Source: an uncultured Bdellovibrionales bacterium (GTDB lineage Bacteria; Bdellovibrionota; Bdellovibrionia; Bdellovibrionales; UBA1609). Taken from it: a stretch of DNA of 7,723 nucleotides. Every line of letters starts with the position of its first letter. The first letter of the stretch is position 1. Location: positions 1 through 7,723 of the forward strand of contig CALJPJ010000100.1 in NCBI GenBank assembly GCA_937980625.1, in the 5' to 3' direction. The position numbers were made by a program, and so were the translations under genes. Shown piece by piece: positions 1 through 6,627 of this stretch. The notes under the pieces were generated by a model that worked only from the letters and a program-made list of their open reading frames with translations, searched no databases and was not told where the DNA came from.

Positions 1-117
1 TTTATTCTCAAGTAAAATATTTACTTCAAAATAATTACCGTAAATAGAGTTGTTCTTGAACTCTGAAACTATAGGGAAGTATTCAGGCAAATTAATTTTT
101 GTTTTTAAATTATTCAT
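1..117 (-). CDS. Unrecognised protein, N-terminal fragment (runs off left edge)
   Basis: An ATG at 117 opens a reading frame that stays open to base 1, giving exactly 39 codons with no stop. The peptide begins MNNLKTKINLPEYF and is followed by a mix of polar and hydrophobic residues. There is no signal peptide or membrane segment in the visible part. The start is supported by a Shine-Dalgarno-like AAGG five bases upstream and by a perfect TATAAT box further upstream. It lies downstream of the FHA/phosphatase-like operon on the same strand, after a 70-base gap, so it may belong to the same locus but could have its own promoter. I do not recognise the family from these 39 residues and assign no function. 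The gene call is fairly likely because of the start signals and the intact frame. Confidence 0.6.
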   Translation of the reverse strand, partial: MNNLKTKINLPEYFPIVSEFKNNSIYGNYFEVNILLENK

Positions 118-164
118 CAATACCTTATCGGCTTACGGCTAAGTATTTTTAAGTCTAGTACTCC

Positions 165-195
165 ATTATATGACTGGCGAAGGAAGCTTATTCAA
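165..195 (-). promoter_or_regulatory. Possible sigma-70-type promoter for the gene at the left edge
   Basis: On the minus strand, a perfect -10 hexamer TATAAT lies at 170-165. A TTGAAT hexamer (four of six matches to TTGACA) lies at 195-190, with a long spacer of 19 bases. Transcription would start near 158, about 40 bases before the ATG at 117. The -35 overlaps the last codons of the phosphatase-like gene. No hairpin plus T-run is visible between 118 and 187, so read-through from the upstream operon is also possible. In AT-rich DNA such matches occur by chance, hence the modest confidence. Confidence 0.4.
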
Positions 196-868
196 TATTA
201 AGTATGCCTAGCCAAAAGGGTAGGTTTTCATTTTGAGTCACTAACTGTGAGGAAATGTTATCAAGATCTGCTTTTTTAATATTTGAGGTAAAATCAAAAG
301 GAAAAACCTGGCTTCGTTTAAGTAAAATAATTTGATCATTATTTTTACAGTGAATTTTACTAATTTTAATATCTACGCTTTTATTGGTACCAAAAAGTTT
401 ATTTGGCAGTGGTGGCAAATCAAATTTTTCATTGATATATTCACTGGCTAAGTCTGGTTCAGTAGATACTAAATTAGTTTTAAGACCTCTTTTTAAAAAA
501 ATATGTGGCTGACCAATTTGACCAATATACAAAGAACTGGCATGTTTGGTGAGTACAAAAATTTCTAAGCCGCTGATTAACTCTTCAGAGTTTACTTTTT
601 TAAAAAAATTTTGATTTGCCATTAAAATAGCTGTCCTTAGAGTATTTTCATAAAAGTCTAAATGATCTAGTTTTGCAAATGGGGAGGTAAACTCTTTGTC
701 TTTCAACTTAGAATTATAAAAGTTTTGAATAGTTTCAACAACAGGTTCAGTGTCAACATTATGGCCCCAGCAAGAGGTTATAACTAATGATTTCGCGCTT
801 TTATCAAAAAAAATTTTTGGATTAGGTTTAGAAAAATCACTATTGTATGATTTACTTTGAAATTCCAT
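188..868 (-). CDS. Degenerate PP2C-like (PPM fold) protein, probable pseudophosphatase
   Basis: The product is 226 residues, without signal peptide or membrane segment, so probably cytoplasmic. From about residue 28 to 190 the order of elements resembles a PP2C/PPM serine/threonine phosphatase: a strand with a Gly-rich turn (VITSCWGHN, 29-37), a helix (LRTAILMANQNF, 77-88), then SLYIGQIGQPHIFLKRG (112-128) where active enzymes have a VGDSRaYL-like motif, and NDQIILLKRSQVF (177-189) where they have a LLxSDGL-like motif. The metal-binding aspartates are missing at the first two positions (no DGxGG, and GQP instead of GDS), and the SDG of the third is KRS. If the fold is right, it is probably catalytically dead and acts as a binding or scaffold partner. 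It follows the double-FHA gene after 3 bases (TAG TAT ATG), so it is very likely translationally coupled. Known family logic: PP2C phosphatases and FHA domains often share an operon in phosphothreonine signalling. The gene is certain; the fold is inferred by eye and could be wrong. Confidence 0.85.
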   Translation of the reverse strand: MEFQSKSYNSDFSKPNPKIFFDKSAKSLVITSCWGHNVDTEPVVETIQNFYNSKLKDKEFTSPFAKLDHLDFYENTLRTAILMANQNFFKKVNSEELISGLEIFVLTKHASSLYIGQIGQPHIFLKRGLKTNLVSTEPDLASEYINEKFDLPPLPNKLFGTNKSVDIKISKIHCKNNDQIILLKRSQVFPFDFTSNIKKADLDNISSQLVTQNENLPFWLGILNIE

Positions 869-871
869 ATA

Positions 872-2911
872 CTACTCATCACCATACTTTTTAAGTTTTC
901 GCATAGCTTTACTGTAGTATTCATCTGATTTTACATGAAAACTTAAAATTTCATTCCACTTTTCTTTTGCTGCAGAAATATTACCAAGGCTTTCTTCCAA
1001 GTTCCCATCTGAAAATAATTGACGTGCTCGTGACCTTAATTTTTTTAGTGCTTGATAACGTAGTTCAGAGGCCTTTTCGTTGTTAGGATATTTTTTTAAA
1101 ACATTTTCACAGGCGTAAACTGTTTCTTTGTTTTTGCCACTACTATGGCTTGTTATGCATGTATTTAGTAATTTATCTATTTGACTTTTTATAGTCGCTC
1201 GCATTGACGCAATTTCTCTTTTAGCTAAGTCTTTAAACTTATTTTTATTAGGGTAACTCCTAGATAAATACTTGTTAAATAGGTTGATTGACTTATCAAA
1301 CTGCCCACTATTTTTTAGAGCTTGTGCTGAGGTAATAATATTATTTCCTTCTTTGATCTTTTTTTGTATAGCTTGTTGGTTTTTTTCCTTTTCAGCTTTA
1401 ATATTCTGAATGTTTTCCCATTTTTGCTGCAGCTCTGTAATAATAGGGTGCCCAGGGTTTAAAATAAATAATTTACTAACACAGTCATCAAGTTCTTGTT
1501 TAGTTTTAAAGTTTGAAAACTGGTTGGCACAAGCTTTGGCAATTTTGTTGGCCTTTTGCTCAACTTTTTGAGCTTGTAGTTTCCTTTCATTTTCATTTTT
1601 CTGTTCCTCTTCAATTTCGAGGCCTTGCTTGCATAGACTTTGTAATTGTTTAGAGTTTTTAAATGAAGGGACTAATGTATGTAGTCGTTCAAATTCATTA
1701 ATACATACAATATAATTTTTTTCATTATAATAGTTCTGAGCAGAGTTAAAAATATCTGAAATAATTATTTGATTATGGGTTTCTTTTTTTACCTCTTTAT
1801 TCTTAGTTTTTTTGGAGACTTTTTTTATACTTGCAACGTTACGTTTTTTAGGTTTGTTTTGTGTTGTGTAAATATATCCACAGCCAATAACAATTAGCGC
1901 AATGAGTGCTCGAAATATTGATTTGCCTGCATTTGATGATTTTTTGATCTTTAGATTTGGCTGGTAAAAATCGTCAACATTAAATTGTTCATTTGTAACT
2001 AATTTTTGATTATGAACTTCTTCTTCAATAACAATATTTTTTATTTTATCTTTATAAGTTTGATCAATTAATTCAACTTTTATTTTTAATGATTTTATCC
2101 CGATAATATCATTATTGTAGATTCTGATATGTTCTTTTTTTGGTAGTTTTTTACCGTTTATTTTTGTGCCATTTGAACTGCCAAAATCAAATATATAAAA
2201 CCCTTCATTTGTTTTAATTAATTCAAAATGCTTACGGCTCATAAACTGATAAGGTAGTGCAAGACTACATTTTTTGTCTCGTCCTATAATCCAATTGTTA
2301 CCTTCTAGTTCATATGATTTTTTTGCTTTTCCTGTAGATTTAGATAAGATGTTCAAAATAACAGATAAATGATTTGTAGCTGTTAATGTAATCTCATCAT
2401 CAATATCTTCATCATTTACTTTTTTATGTTCTTCAGTGCTAAGTATTTCATTAGCTTCTATGTTTAAGTTATCATTATACTCTAGATCTGCTTCGTTATT
2501 GAAATCTAAACTTGCGTTAGGTTCGATGCTCAAGTCTTTTTGATTATCCTCTTGTAAATTTAAGCTACTATCTTCTGTTTCGTCTGGCAATACTGGGCTT
2601 GTGGGATCAAGATCTATTACTACTTCATTATACAGAAACTCAAAGTCTGCAACATAAAATTTTTCACCATATGGAATTGTTAACTCTTCAACAAAATCGT
2701 CATTATATAAAAGTTCTCCAAGTTTGGAAATTAGCCGAATTGTAAGGGTAGCGTCATCATTGACAATAATAGTTAGATGTTTCCTTGAAACTCCATTATT
2801 AGATTCTAAAACAATATCACAGTCTTGTGAGCGTCCAACAAGATACTCTTGGTCTACGACTAGTTGGTGCTCAGAAATTAAAGTATTATTAGAGAGTATT
2901 TTTAAAAGCAT
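872..2911 (-). CDS. Double-FHA, single-TM protein with TPR-like C-terminal region
   Basis: The product is 679 residues. FHA domain 1 (about 1-100) has GRS at 26-28 and SRKH at 42-45, but its NG turn is degenerate (KLGELLYN, Leu64 for Asn). An acidic linker (about 101-175) follows. FHA domain 2 (about 182-282) is canonical: GR at 210-211, SRKH 225-228, SSNGT 245-249 and NG 252-253. One membrane segment lies at about 331-349, followed by a very basic stretch (353-377). The rest (380-679) is helical, TPR-like, with a coiled-coil-prone section (about 430-460) and six cysteines (403, 427, 461, 477, 585, 601). FHA domains bind phosphothreonine peptides, so the N-terminus should be cytoplasmic and the helical part extracytoplasmic. 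The ATG at 2911 shares a base with the upstream TAA (TAATG) and has AGAGGGG eight bases upstream. An in-frame ATG ten codons earlier (2941) opens a longer frame but lacks such a site. Role inferred: scaffold or receptor for a membrane complex. Confidence 0.93.
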   Translation of the reverse strand: MLLKILSNNTLISEHQLVVDQEYLVGRSQDCDIVLESNNGVSRKHLTIIVNDDATLTIRLISKLGELLYNDDFVEELTIPYGEKFYVADFEFLYNEVVIDLDPTSPVLPDETEDSSLNLQEDNQKDLSIEPNASLDFNNEADLEYNDNLNIEANEILSTEEHKKVNDEDIDDEITLTATNHLSVILNILSKSTGKAKKSYELEGNNWIIGRDKKCSLALPYQFMSRKHFELIKTNEGFYIFDFGSSNGTKINGKKLPKKEHIRIYNNDIIGIKSLKIKVELIDQTYKDKIKNIVIEEEVHNQKLVTNEQFNVDDFYQPNLKIKKSSNAGKSIFRALIALIVIGCGYIYTTQNKPKKRNVASIKKVSKKTKNKEVKKETHNQIIISDIFNSAQNYYNEKNYIVCINEFERLHTLVPSFKNSKQLQSLCKQGLEIEEEQKNENERKLQAQKVEQKANKIAKACANQFSNFKTKQELDDCVSKLFILNPGHPIITELQQKWENIQNIKAEKEKNQQAIQKKIKEGNNIITSAQALKNSGQFDKSINLFNKYLSRSYPNKNKFKDLAKREIASMRATIKSQIDKLLNTCITSHSSGKNKETVYACENVLKKYPNNEKASELRYQALKKLRSRARQLFSDGNLEESLGNISAAKEKWNEILSFHVKSDEYYSKAMRKLKKYGDE

Positions 2912-3786
2912 TAAAAATTCCCCTCTACCATGCTTTGGCAAATTTTTTCGTTTGCAATAGCCTCTTGATATATTTTATCATTTTTGTTTTTGATTAAAAA
3001 TGCAACATTGCGAAAAGCAGAGCCACAAGCCTTGTATTGCTTTTGATCTTTGTACTTTCTCCCCAGTGTCACATTGAATTGAATGAGCTCTTGAATTTTC
3101 TTTTTCGATAAAAGCAAGTACCTATTGCATAGTTTATTATTTGGTTCAAAAGCTAGACACCTTTGAAAGTGTAGTGCACCTCTTTCGTATTGCCCCTTTT
3201 TAAAATCTCTAAACCCTTTTACATATTGAGATTGAGCATTAACATTTACCTTTGGCTTAATTCCTAACTCTTTAAAGCTAATTGGTTTGGCAGTACTACT
3301 AATATTTTGACTAGAAATCTCTCTGTCTTCAATTTTTACTTTTTCTTTTTTAGGGTTTAAATGCATATAAGCAGAGCCAATAATAATTAAAATAGTTAGT
3401 ATTGAAACTGGGCTAAAACTTTTCTTTTTCTTTTTACTTGGATTTATTTGAGAAATATTTTGTTCTTTATTTTTCTTTAAGACAATTCTAAAAGTTGTAG
3501 AACCTATAGTTATTTTGTCGGTAAAACCTACTTTTGATTCTTTTATACTTTTTTTATTTTTAATGAGCTTATTATTTTTACTTAAATTTTTTATATAAAA
3601 ACTATTATTTGTGAATACAATAATGGCATGTTGGCGACTTATTTTATTATCTCTTGTTAGGGCGATAGTGCAGCTTGGCTCACGGCCAATAATAGTTTTT
3701 TTAGCCAGTGGAAATACTTCACCTTTGTGTGAGCCACCAATGACTTGAAGATAAAATAATGATTTTGAGTCATTATTTGCTACCAT
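2911..3786 (-). CDS. FHA domain, single TM, TPR membrane protein
   Basis: The product is 291 residues. An FHA domain spans about 12-103, with GRE at 34-36 and SRQH at 50-53. The usual SxNGTxVNG loop is replaced by SKNNKLIKN (69-77), so phosphopeptide binding may be altered. A lysine-rich stretch (118-122) precedes one membrane segment (127-143). After a polar linker come two TPR-like units: one at about 188-218 with the typical small/aromatic pattern ending in FEPNNK, and a weaker one at about 238-268. Four cysteines (210, 220, 254, 283) lie in this part. The layout matches the double-FHA protein downstream, which suggests duplicated paralogues with one FHA domain gained or lost. The ATG overlaps the upstream stop by one base (TAATG) and has GAGGT six bases upstream. 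Inferred topology: FHA inside, TPR outside the inner membrane. The partner phosphoprotein is unknown. Confidence 0.93.
   Translation of the reverse strand: MVANNDSKSLFYLQVIGGSHKGEVFPLAKKTIIGREPSCTIALTRDNKISRQHAIIVFTNNSFYIKNLSKNNKLIKNKKSIKESKVGFTDKITIGSTTFRIVLKKNKEQNISQINPSKKKKKSFSPVSILTILIIIGSAYMHLNPKKEKVKIEDREISSQNISSTAKPISFKELGIKPKVNVNAQSQYVKGFRDFKKGQYERGALHFQRCLAFEPNNKLCNRYLLLSKKKIQELIQFNVTLGRKYKDQKQYKACGSAFRNVAFLIKNKNDKIYQEAIANEKICQSMVEGNF
2920..2926 (-). promoter_or_regulatory. Shine-Dalgarno site fixing the start of the double-FHA protein
   Basis: On the minus strand AGAGGGG lies eight bases before the ATG at 2911, inside the last codons of the preceding FHA-TPR gene. This supports a start whose A is also the last base of that gene's TAA, rather than the in-frame ATG at 2941. 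The first FHA strand begins directly after this start. Confidence 0.7.
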
Positions 3787-5366
3787 TAGCCGACCTCATG
3801 TTGAATAAAAGAGATAATAAAGTATTCAATTTCGTCACTTCCATAGACAGCTTGACCCATGAGATCAAACTGTGTGCCTGATATTTCTAGCTGATTATTT
3901 ATTAATTGAGCAGGGTTTACTAAACACTGCTGGATGAGGTCTTGTAGATTTAGCTGTAGAGCTTGATCAGTGATAGCATCAACCCTTAGGCCTATGTCAC
4001 TATTTGTAAAACCAAGAACCTCGGCGGCGACATCATTAAAGGCTGTGATTGATTGGCTATTATTTAATATTGCAATAGCTGGAAACCCAATTATTTGTAC
4101 TAAATTATTTATTTCTGCACTTCGATCAATGCTAAAAGTTTGACTATCTTGATTGTTTTGGGTTCGAGTTAATGAACTATTTATATTTGAAATTAATTTT
4201 TGAATAATATCTAAGTTAAATTTTAAACTTATGTTCCCCATTGGGTTCTGTAGCTCTTTATCAAGTTGTGAGTTAATTTGTGTAATGGGAAATTCAAATA
4301 ATTTAAATAAAAAATAAAATAATATTGCTCCAACAATGAGTGAAATAAAAAATATTTGAATATAGAGACTAAGTGTTCTTTCGTCATCGATTGCAATTGA
4401 GCCCATATCATATAAAACAAATGAGTAAGCTGAAATACTTTGTGATCCGGTATTAGGGTTATAAGTCTTAATAGGGACAATGGCGCCAATTTCATTGTCA
4501 TTAATTTGTTCAACTGCAAGCTTTCCTTGCTGTCGTCCAGAATGTAAAAAGTCAATATTAGGGTGCTTTCCAGCACTCGATGATGGAGCTATTATTGACC
4601 CATTTGAGTCTACGATAATAGCCTTTAAGACTCCGGCCTCACTTCTTGCGGACCTAAGGTCAATAGATGAAAATGTACCTTGTGAGATTGCTGTTTTGTT
4701 TATAGCTACCATATTTTTGGCAATTGTTAGCGCTCTCCTTTGACTTTCTTTTTGTACACTTGCTTTTAGTAAACTTACGGCTGGAATAGTTGAAAGAACT
4801 GTAATGAGTGTAATTAAAATTCCTAAAAATATACCAACAACCCATTTAAACTCCATCCATTCAGTAAGTTTGTAAACTCCAGGTAGCATGATAGTTTCAA
4901 TATAACCATTTGCTTTTTCTTTAAAATTAAGTTGTGGGTCGACGGCTTGGTTATTATTTTGTGTAGTAGGGACAGGTTGGTCAAAAGATGGCTGTTGGTA
5001 TTGGCTTTGGTTTATGGCGAGATTACCATGACTTATTACTGGAATCTGCCCTTGGAGTCGATTGTTTGCAAGTGTTGTGTTGTTATGCCTTATTGTTATA
5101 ACAACATCATGTAATGTAATTTTGTCTTTAGACTTAACCTCTTCCTCTCTAATTTGTAAACCATTTATAAAAGTACCGTTTCTTGATTTTAAATCTTTAA
5201 TAAAAATCCGATTGTTGTGAATAGAAATTTCAGCATGTATCTTTGAAACTTGAGAAGATATAATCCTTATATCTGCTTTCTCAGATCGCCCAATGGTGTA
5301 TGTGCCATCTTGAATTGGGAATTCTTTTCCAGCTTGCTTACCGTTATGAATTTTAAGGACTAACAT
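3786..5366 (-). CDS. FHA - extracytoplasmic sensor - PAS membrane receptor
   Basis: The product is 526 residues. The N-terminal FHA domain (about 1-95) has GRS at 26-28, SKIH at 41-44 and a canonical SRNGTFING at 61-69, the best phosphothreonine-binding candidate here with FHA2 of the double-FHA protein. An Asn/Gln/Pro-rich linker (about 98-148) leads to TM1 (175-199), an extracytoplasmic region (about 200-332) resembling a small CACHE/PAS-like sensor, with helix then AIIVDSNGSIIAPS (249-262), and TM2 (333-355). A HAMP-like helical stretch (about 356-405) leads to a PAS domain (about 420-522; FPAIAILNNSQSITAFN at 428-444). The protein ends at the PAS domain: no histidine kinase, GGDEF, cyclase or methyl-accepting region follows. 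Its ATG lies inside the upstream gene (14-base overlap), with AAGGAG nine bases upstream. Inferred role: it senses an external or membrane cue and passes it through PAS and FHA contacts. The ligand cannot be read from sequence. Confidence 0.92.
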   Translation of the reverse strand: MLVLKIHNGKQAGKEFPIQDGTYTIGRSEKADIRIISSQVSKIHAEISIHNNRIFIKDLKSRNGTFINGLQIREEEVKSKDKITLHDVVITIRHNNTTLANNRLQGQIPVISHGNLAINQSQYQQPSFDQPVPTTQNNNQAVDPQLNFKEKANGYIETIMLPGVYKLTEWMEFKWVVGIFLGILITLITVLSTIPAVSLLKASVQKESQRRALTIAKNMVAINKTAISQGTFSSIDLRSARSEAGVLKAIIVDSNGSIIAPSSSAGKHPNIDFLHSGRQQGKLAVEQINDNEIGAIVPIKTYNPNTGSQSISAYSFVLYDMGSIAIDDERTLSLYIQIFFISLIVGAILFYFLFKLFEFPITQINSQLDKELQNPMGNISLKFNLDIIQKLISNINSSLTRTQNNQDSQTFSIDRSAEINNLVQIIGFPAIAILNNSQSITAFNDVAAEVLGFTNSDIGLRVDAITDQALQLNLQDLIQQCLVNPAQLINNQLEISGTQFDLMGQAVYGSDEIEYFIISFIQHEVG

Positions 5367-5709
5367 GTAAGATGTCTCCTTTTGCTAAGCTTTTAATGTT
5401 TTCATTTCCAGCTGTGCATTCAATGACCGACCAAGCACCAAATACTGGCATAGTAAGTCTGTTTGGCTTAACTCCTTTTTTAATTTTTTTTATTTCCATT
5501 TTACGGTTAATGTAAATTACATCTATAGAAAACTTCATGAAAAATGTATGGATAAAATTACAACCAGTAATCATTATTGCTTCATGACCTGCAAGTTTAT
5601 TTTTAAACATTAAGCCATTGTTTCGTTTAAAAAAGTTTCGAGGTTTATCAAGTGAAGAAAAGATAACTTGATTGTCAGGTAATTTCTTACAGGTATAACT
5701 TATACTCAT
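5353..5709 (-). CDS. Short DUF192 (UPF0127) family protein
   Basis: The product is 118 residues without a signal peptide. It has the hallmarks of the short DUF192 form: GLM at 32-34, Cys50, then FIHTFFMKFSIDVIYIN (52-68) matching the family pattern xHTFxMxFxIDVxF, followed by VIECTAGN (95-102) and KGDIL (110-114). Many DUF192 proteins are exported; this short version without a leader would be cytoplasmic. Its biochemical function is unknown. I recall such short forms near tad genes in other bacteria, which fits here, but I cannot verify it. The ATG at 5709 shares a base with the tadC stop (TAATG), with a strong GGGAGGT five bases upstream. Its own 3' end overlaps the FHA/PAS receptor gene by 14 bases. 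Family assignment is confident. Confidence 0.92.
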   Translation of the reverse strand: MSISYTCKKLPDNQVIFSSLDKPRNFFKRNNGLMFKNKLAGHEAIMITGCNFIHTFFMKFSIDVIYINRKMEIKKIKKGVKPNRLTMPVFGAWSVIECTAGNENIKSLAKGDILHVSP

Positions 5710-6605
5710 TAGTTACCTCCCGAAAAAAATTGAATGACTACAGGGGCAAATACCATTATAAATACCGCTGGTAAGATAAACATCATCATTGGTAGTAAAA
5801 TTGCTTGTGATGCTCTTGCTCCAGCCTTTTCAGCCCTTACAAATCTTTCAAGTCTCATTTGTACAGATTGGTCTTTAAGTACTTTTGCAATACTTGCTCC
5901 TGTTTGATCCGCGTCAATAATCACAGCACAAAAACTAGTTATTTCTGACATGTCTAATCGATTAGACATTTTTCTGAGTGCATCTGCTCTTGAGCTACCT
6001 AGTTTTATATCTTTAAGCACCACTGAGAATTCATTTGCCAGTGGAGTGTCTTTTGCTTTTTCTACAATTCTTTGAATAGCACCGACAAAATCAAGTCCAG
6101 CTTCGGTAGAAAGAGCGAGAATATCAATGTAAAAAGGCAGTTCAACTATAACCTGACCATTTCTAGATTTTTTTTGACCCATACAATAAAAGTGTGGGAA
6201 GAAACAGCCTGCAAAGCCTATAAAAACACAAAATATATTACTAAAATCAAGTTGAAGTGCAAAATTAAGAATAAACATTAAGCTAGGAGCTGCAACACCC
6301 CAAAGTATTTGCAGGCCTATAAATTCATCAACGTTTAGTTCATTAGATAATCCAGCAGTCAGTATTTTATTTTCAATTTTTTTTCTATAAGAAATACTTT
6401 TCACTTTTTGCGCATAACCAAGGGTGAAGTTATGGACAAGGTTCCTTGAAAAGTTTACGACGGGTGATTTAGATTTATTTGGTTGATCTCCAGAAGCCCA
6501 GGCTAAAGCATCTTCGTTGGCAGTATTTTTTAATAGGGTAGAAACTAACAAATAAACACTGAAACCCATTAGGCCTAGTGCTGACAAAAGCAGTATATGG
6601 CTCAT
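5709..6605 (-). CDS. tadC: TadC-like type II secretion F-domain platform protein
   Basis: The product is 298 residues, a normal size for TadC, which with TadB forms the inner-membrane platform of Tad/Flp pili and works with the ATPase TadA/CpaF. Membrane segments lie at about 3-25, 95-115, 122-141 and 268-293. The type II secretion F domain spans about 154-287, with typical TadC features: ELPFYIDILALSTEAGLDF (155-173), the KLGSSRADALRKMSNRL helix (201-217), then DQTGASIAKVLKDQSVQMR (233-251) followed by RAEKAGARA before the C-terminal membrane helix. GAGGGG lies 11 bases upstream of the ATG at 6605, somewhat far but plausible. It appears to be the first gene of the minus-strand operon, because the gene upstream (maf) runs the other way. 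No TadB-like partner is in the window, which is unusual since tadB normally precedes tadC. Confidence 0.92.
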   Translation of the reverse strand: MSHILLLSALGLMGFSVYLLVSTLLKNTANEDALAWASGDQPNKSKSPVVNFSRNLVHNFTLGYAQKVKSISYRKKIENKILTAGLSNELNVDEFIGLQILWGVAAPSLMFILNFALQLDFSNIFCVFIGFAGCFFPHFYCMGQKKSRNGQVIVELPFYIDILALSTEAGLDFVGAIQRIVEKAKDTPLANEFSVVLKDIKLGSSRADALRKMSNRLDMSEITSFCAVIIDADQTGASIAKVLKDQSVQMRLERFVRAEKAGARASQAILLPMMMFILPAVFIMVFAPVVIQFFSGGN

Positions 6606-6608
6606 AGT
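6581..6608 (+). promoter_or_regulatory. Weak candidate promoter for maf-yggS
   Basis: Within the 5' end of tadC, on the plus strand, CTGACA (6581-6586, five of six matches to TTGACA) is followed after 16 bases by CATAGT (6603-6608, four of six matches to TATAAT). Transcription would begin near 6615, about 34 bases before the chosen maf ATG. The maf start has no clear Shine-Dalgarno sequence, so other promoter positions are possible. Confidence 0.3.
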
Positions 6609-6627
6609 ATTGCTTGCCCCTCTATGT

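Noticed and set aside
118..187. Rho-independent terminator after the phosphatase-like gene
   Set aside because: Only a short CTTA/TAAG pairing and a direct repeat of CGGCT are visible. There is no stable GC stem followed by a T-run in the direction of transcription.
2912..2941. In-frame N-terminal extension of the double-FHA protein starting at an ATG at 2941
   Set aside because: The extension overlaps the preceding gene by 31 bases, has no good ribosome site and adds ten residues before the first FHA strand. The ATG at 2911 has AGAGGGG at good spacing and a TAATG junction like its neighbours.
3418..3445. A-rich lysine run in the FHA-TPR gene as a programmed slippage site
   Set aside because: The run is interrupted by G residues (AAAAAG repeats), the frame is intact on both sides and the lysines make sense as the flank of the following membrane helix.
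4480..4743. Plus-strand open frame of 87 codons inside the FHA/PAS receptor gene
   Set aside because: It lies opposite a gene with clear domains, has no ribosome site and shows no recognisable protein features. It is a shadow frame, as are those at 2724-2960, 4932-5114 and 6072-6281 (plus) and 4229-4576 and 4660-4845 (minus).
3786..5366. FHA/PAS receptor as a broken histidine kinase or chemoreceptor
   Set aside because: No remnant of kinase or methyl-accepting sequence is seen after the PAS domain. The stop is part of a neat TAATG junction with the next gene, so the end looks genuine.
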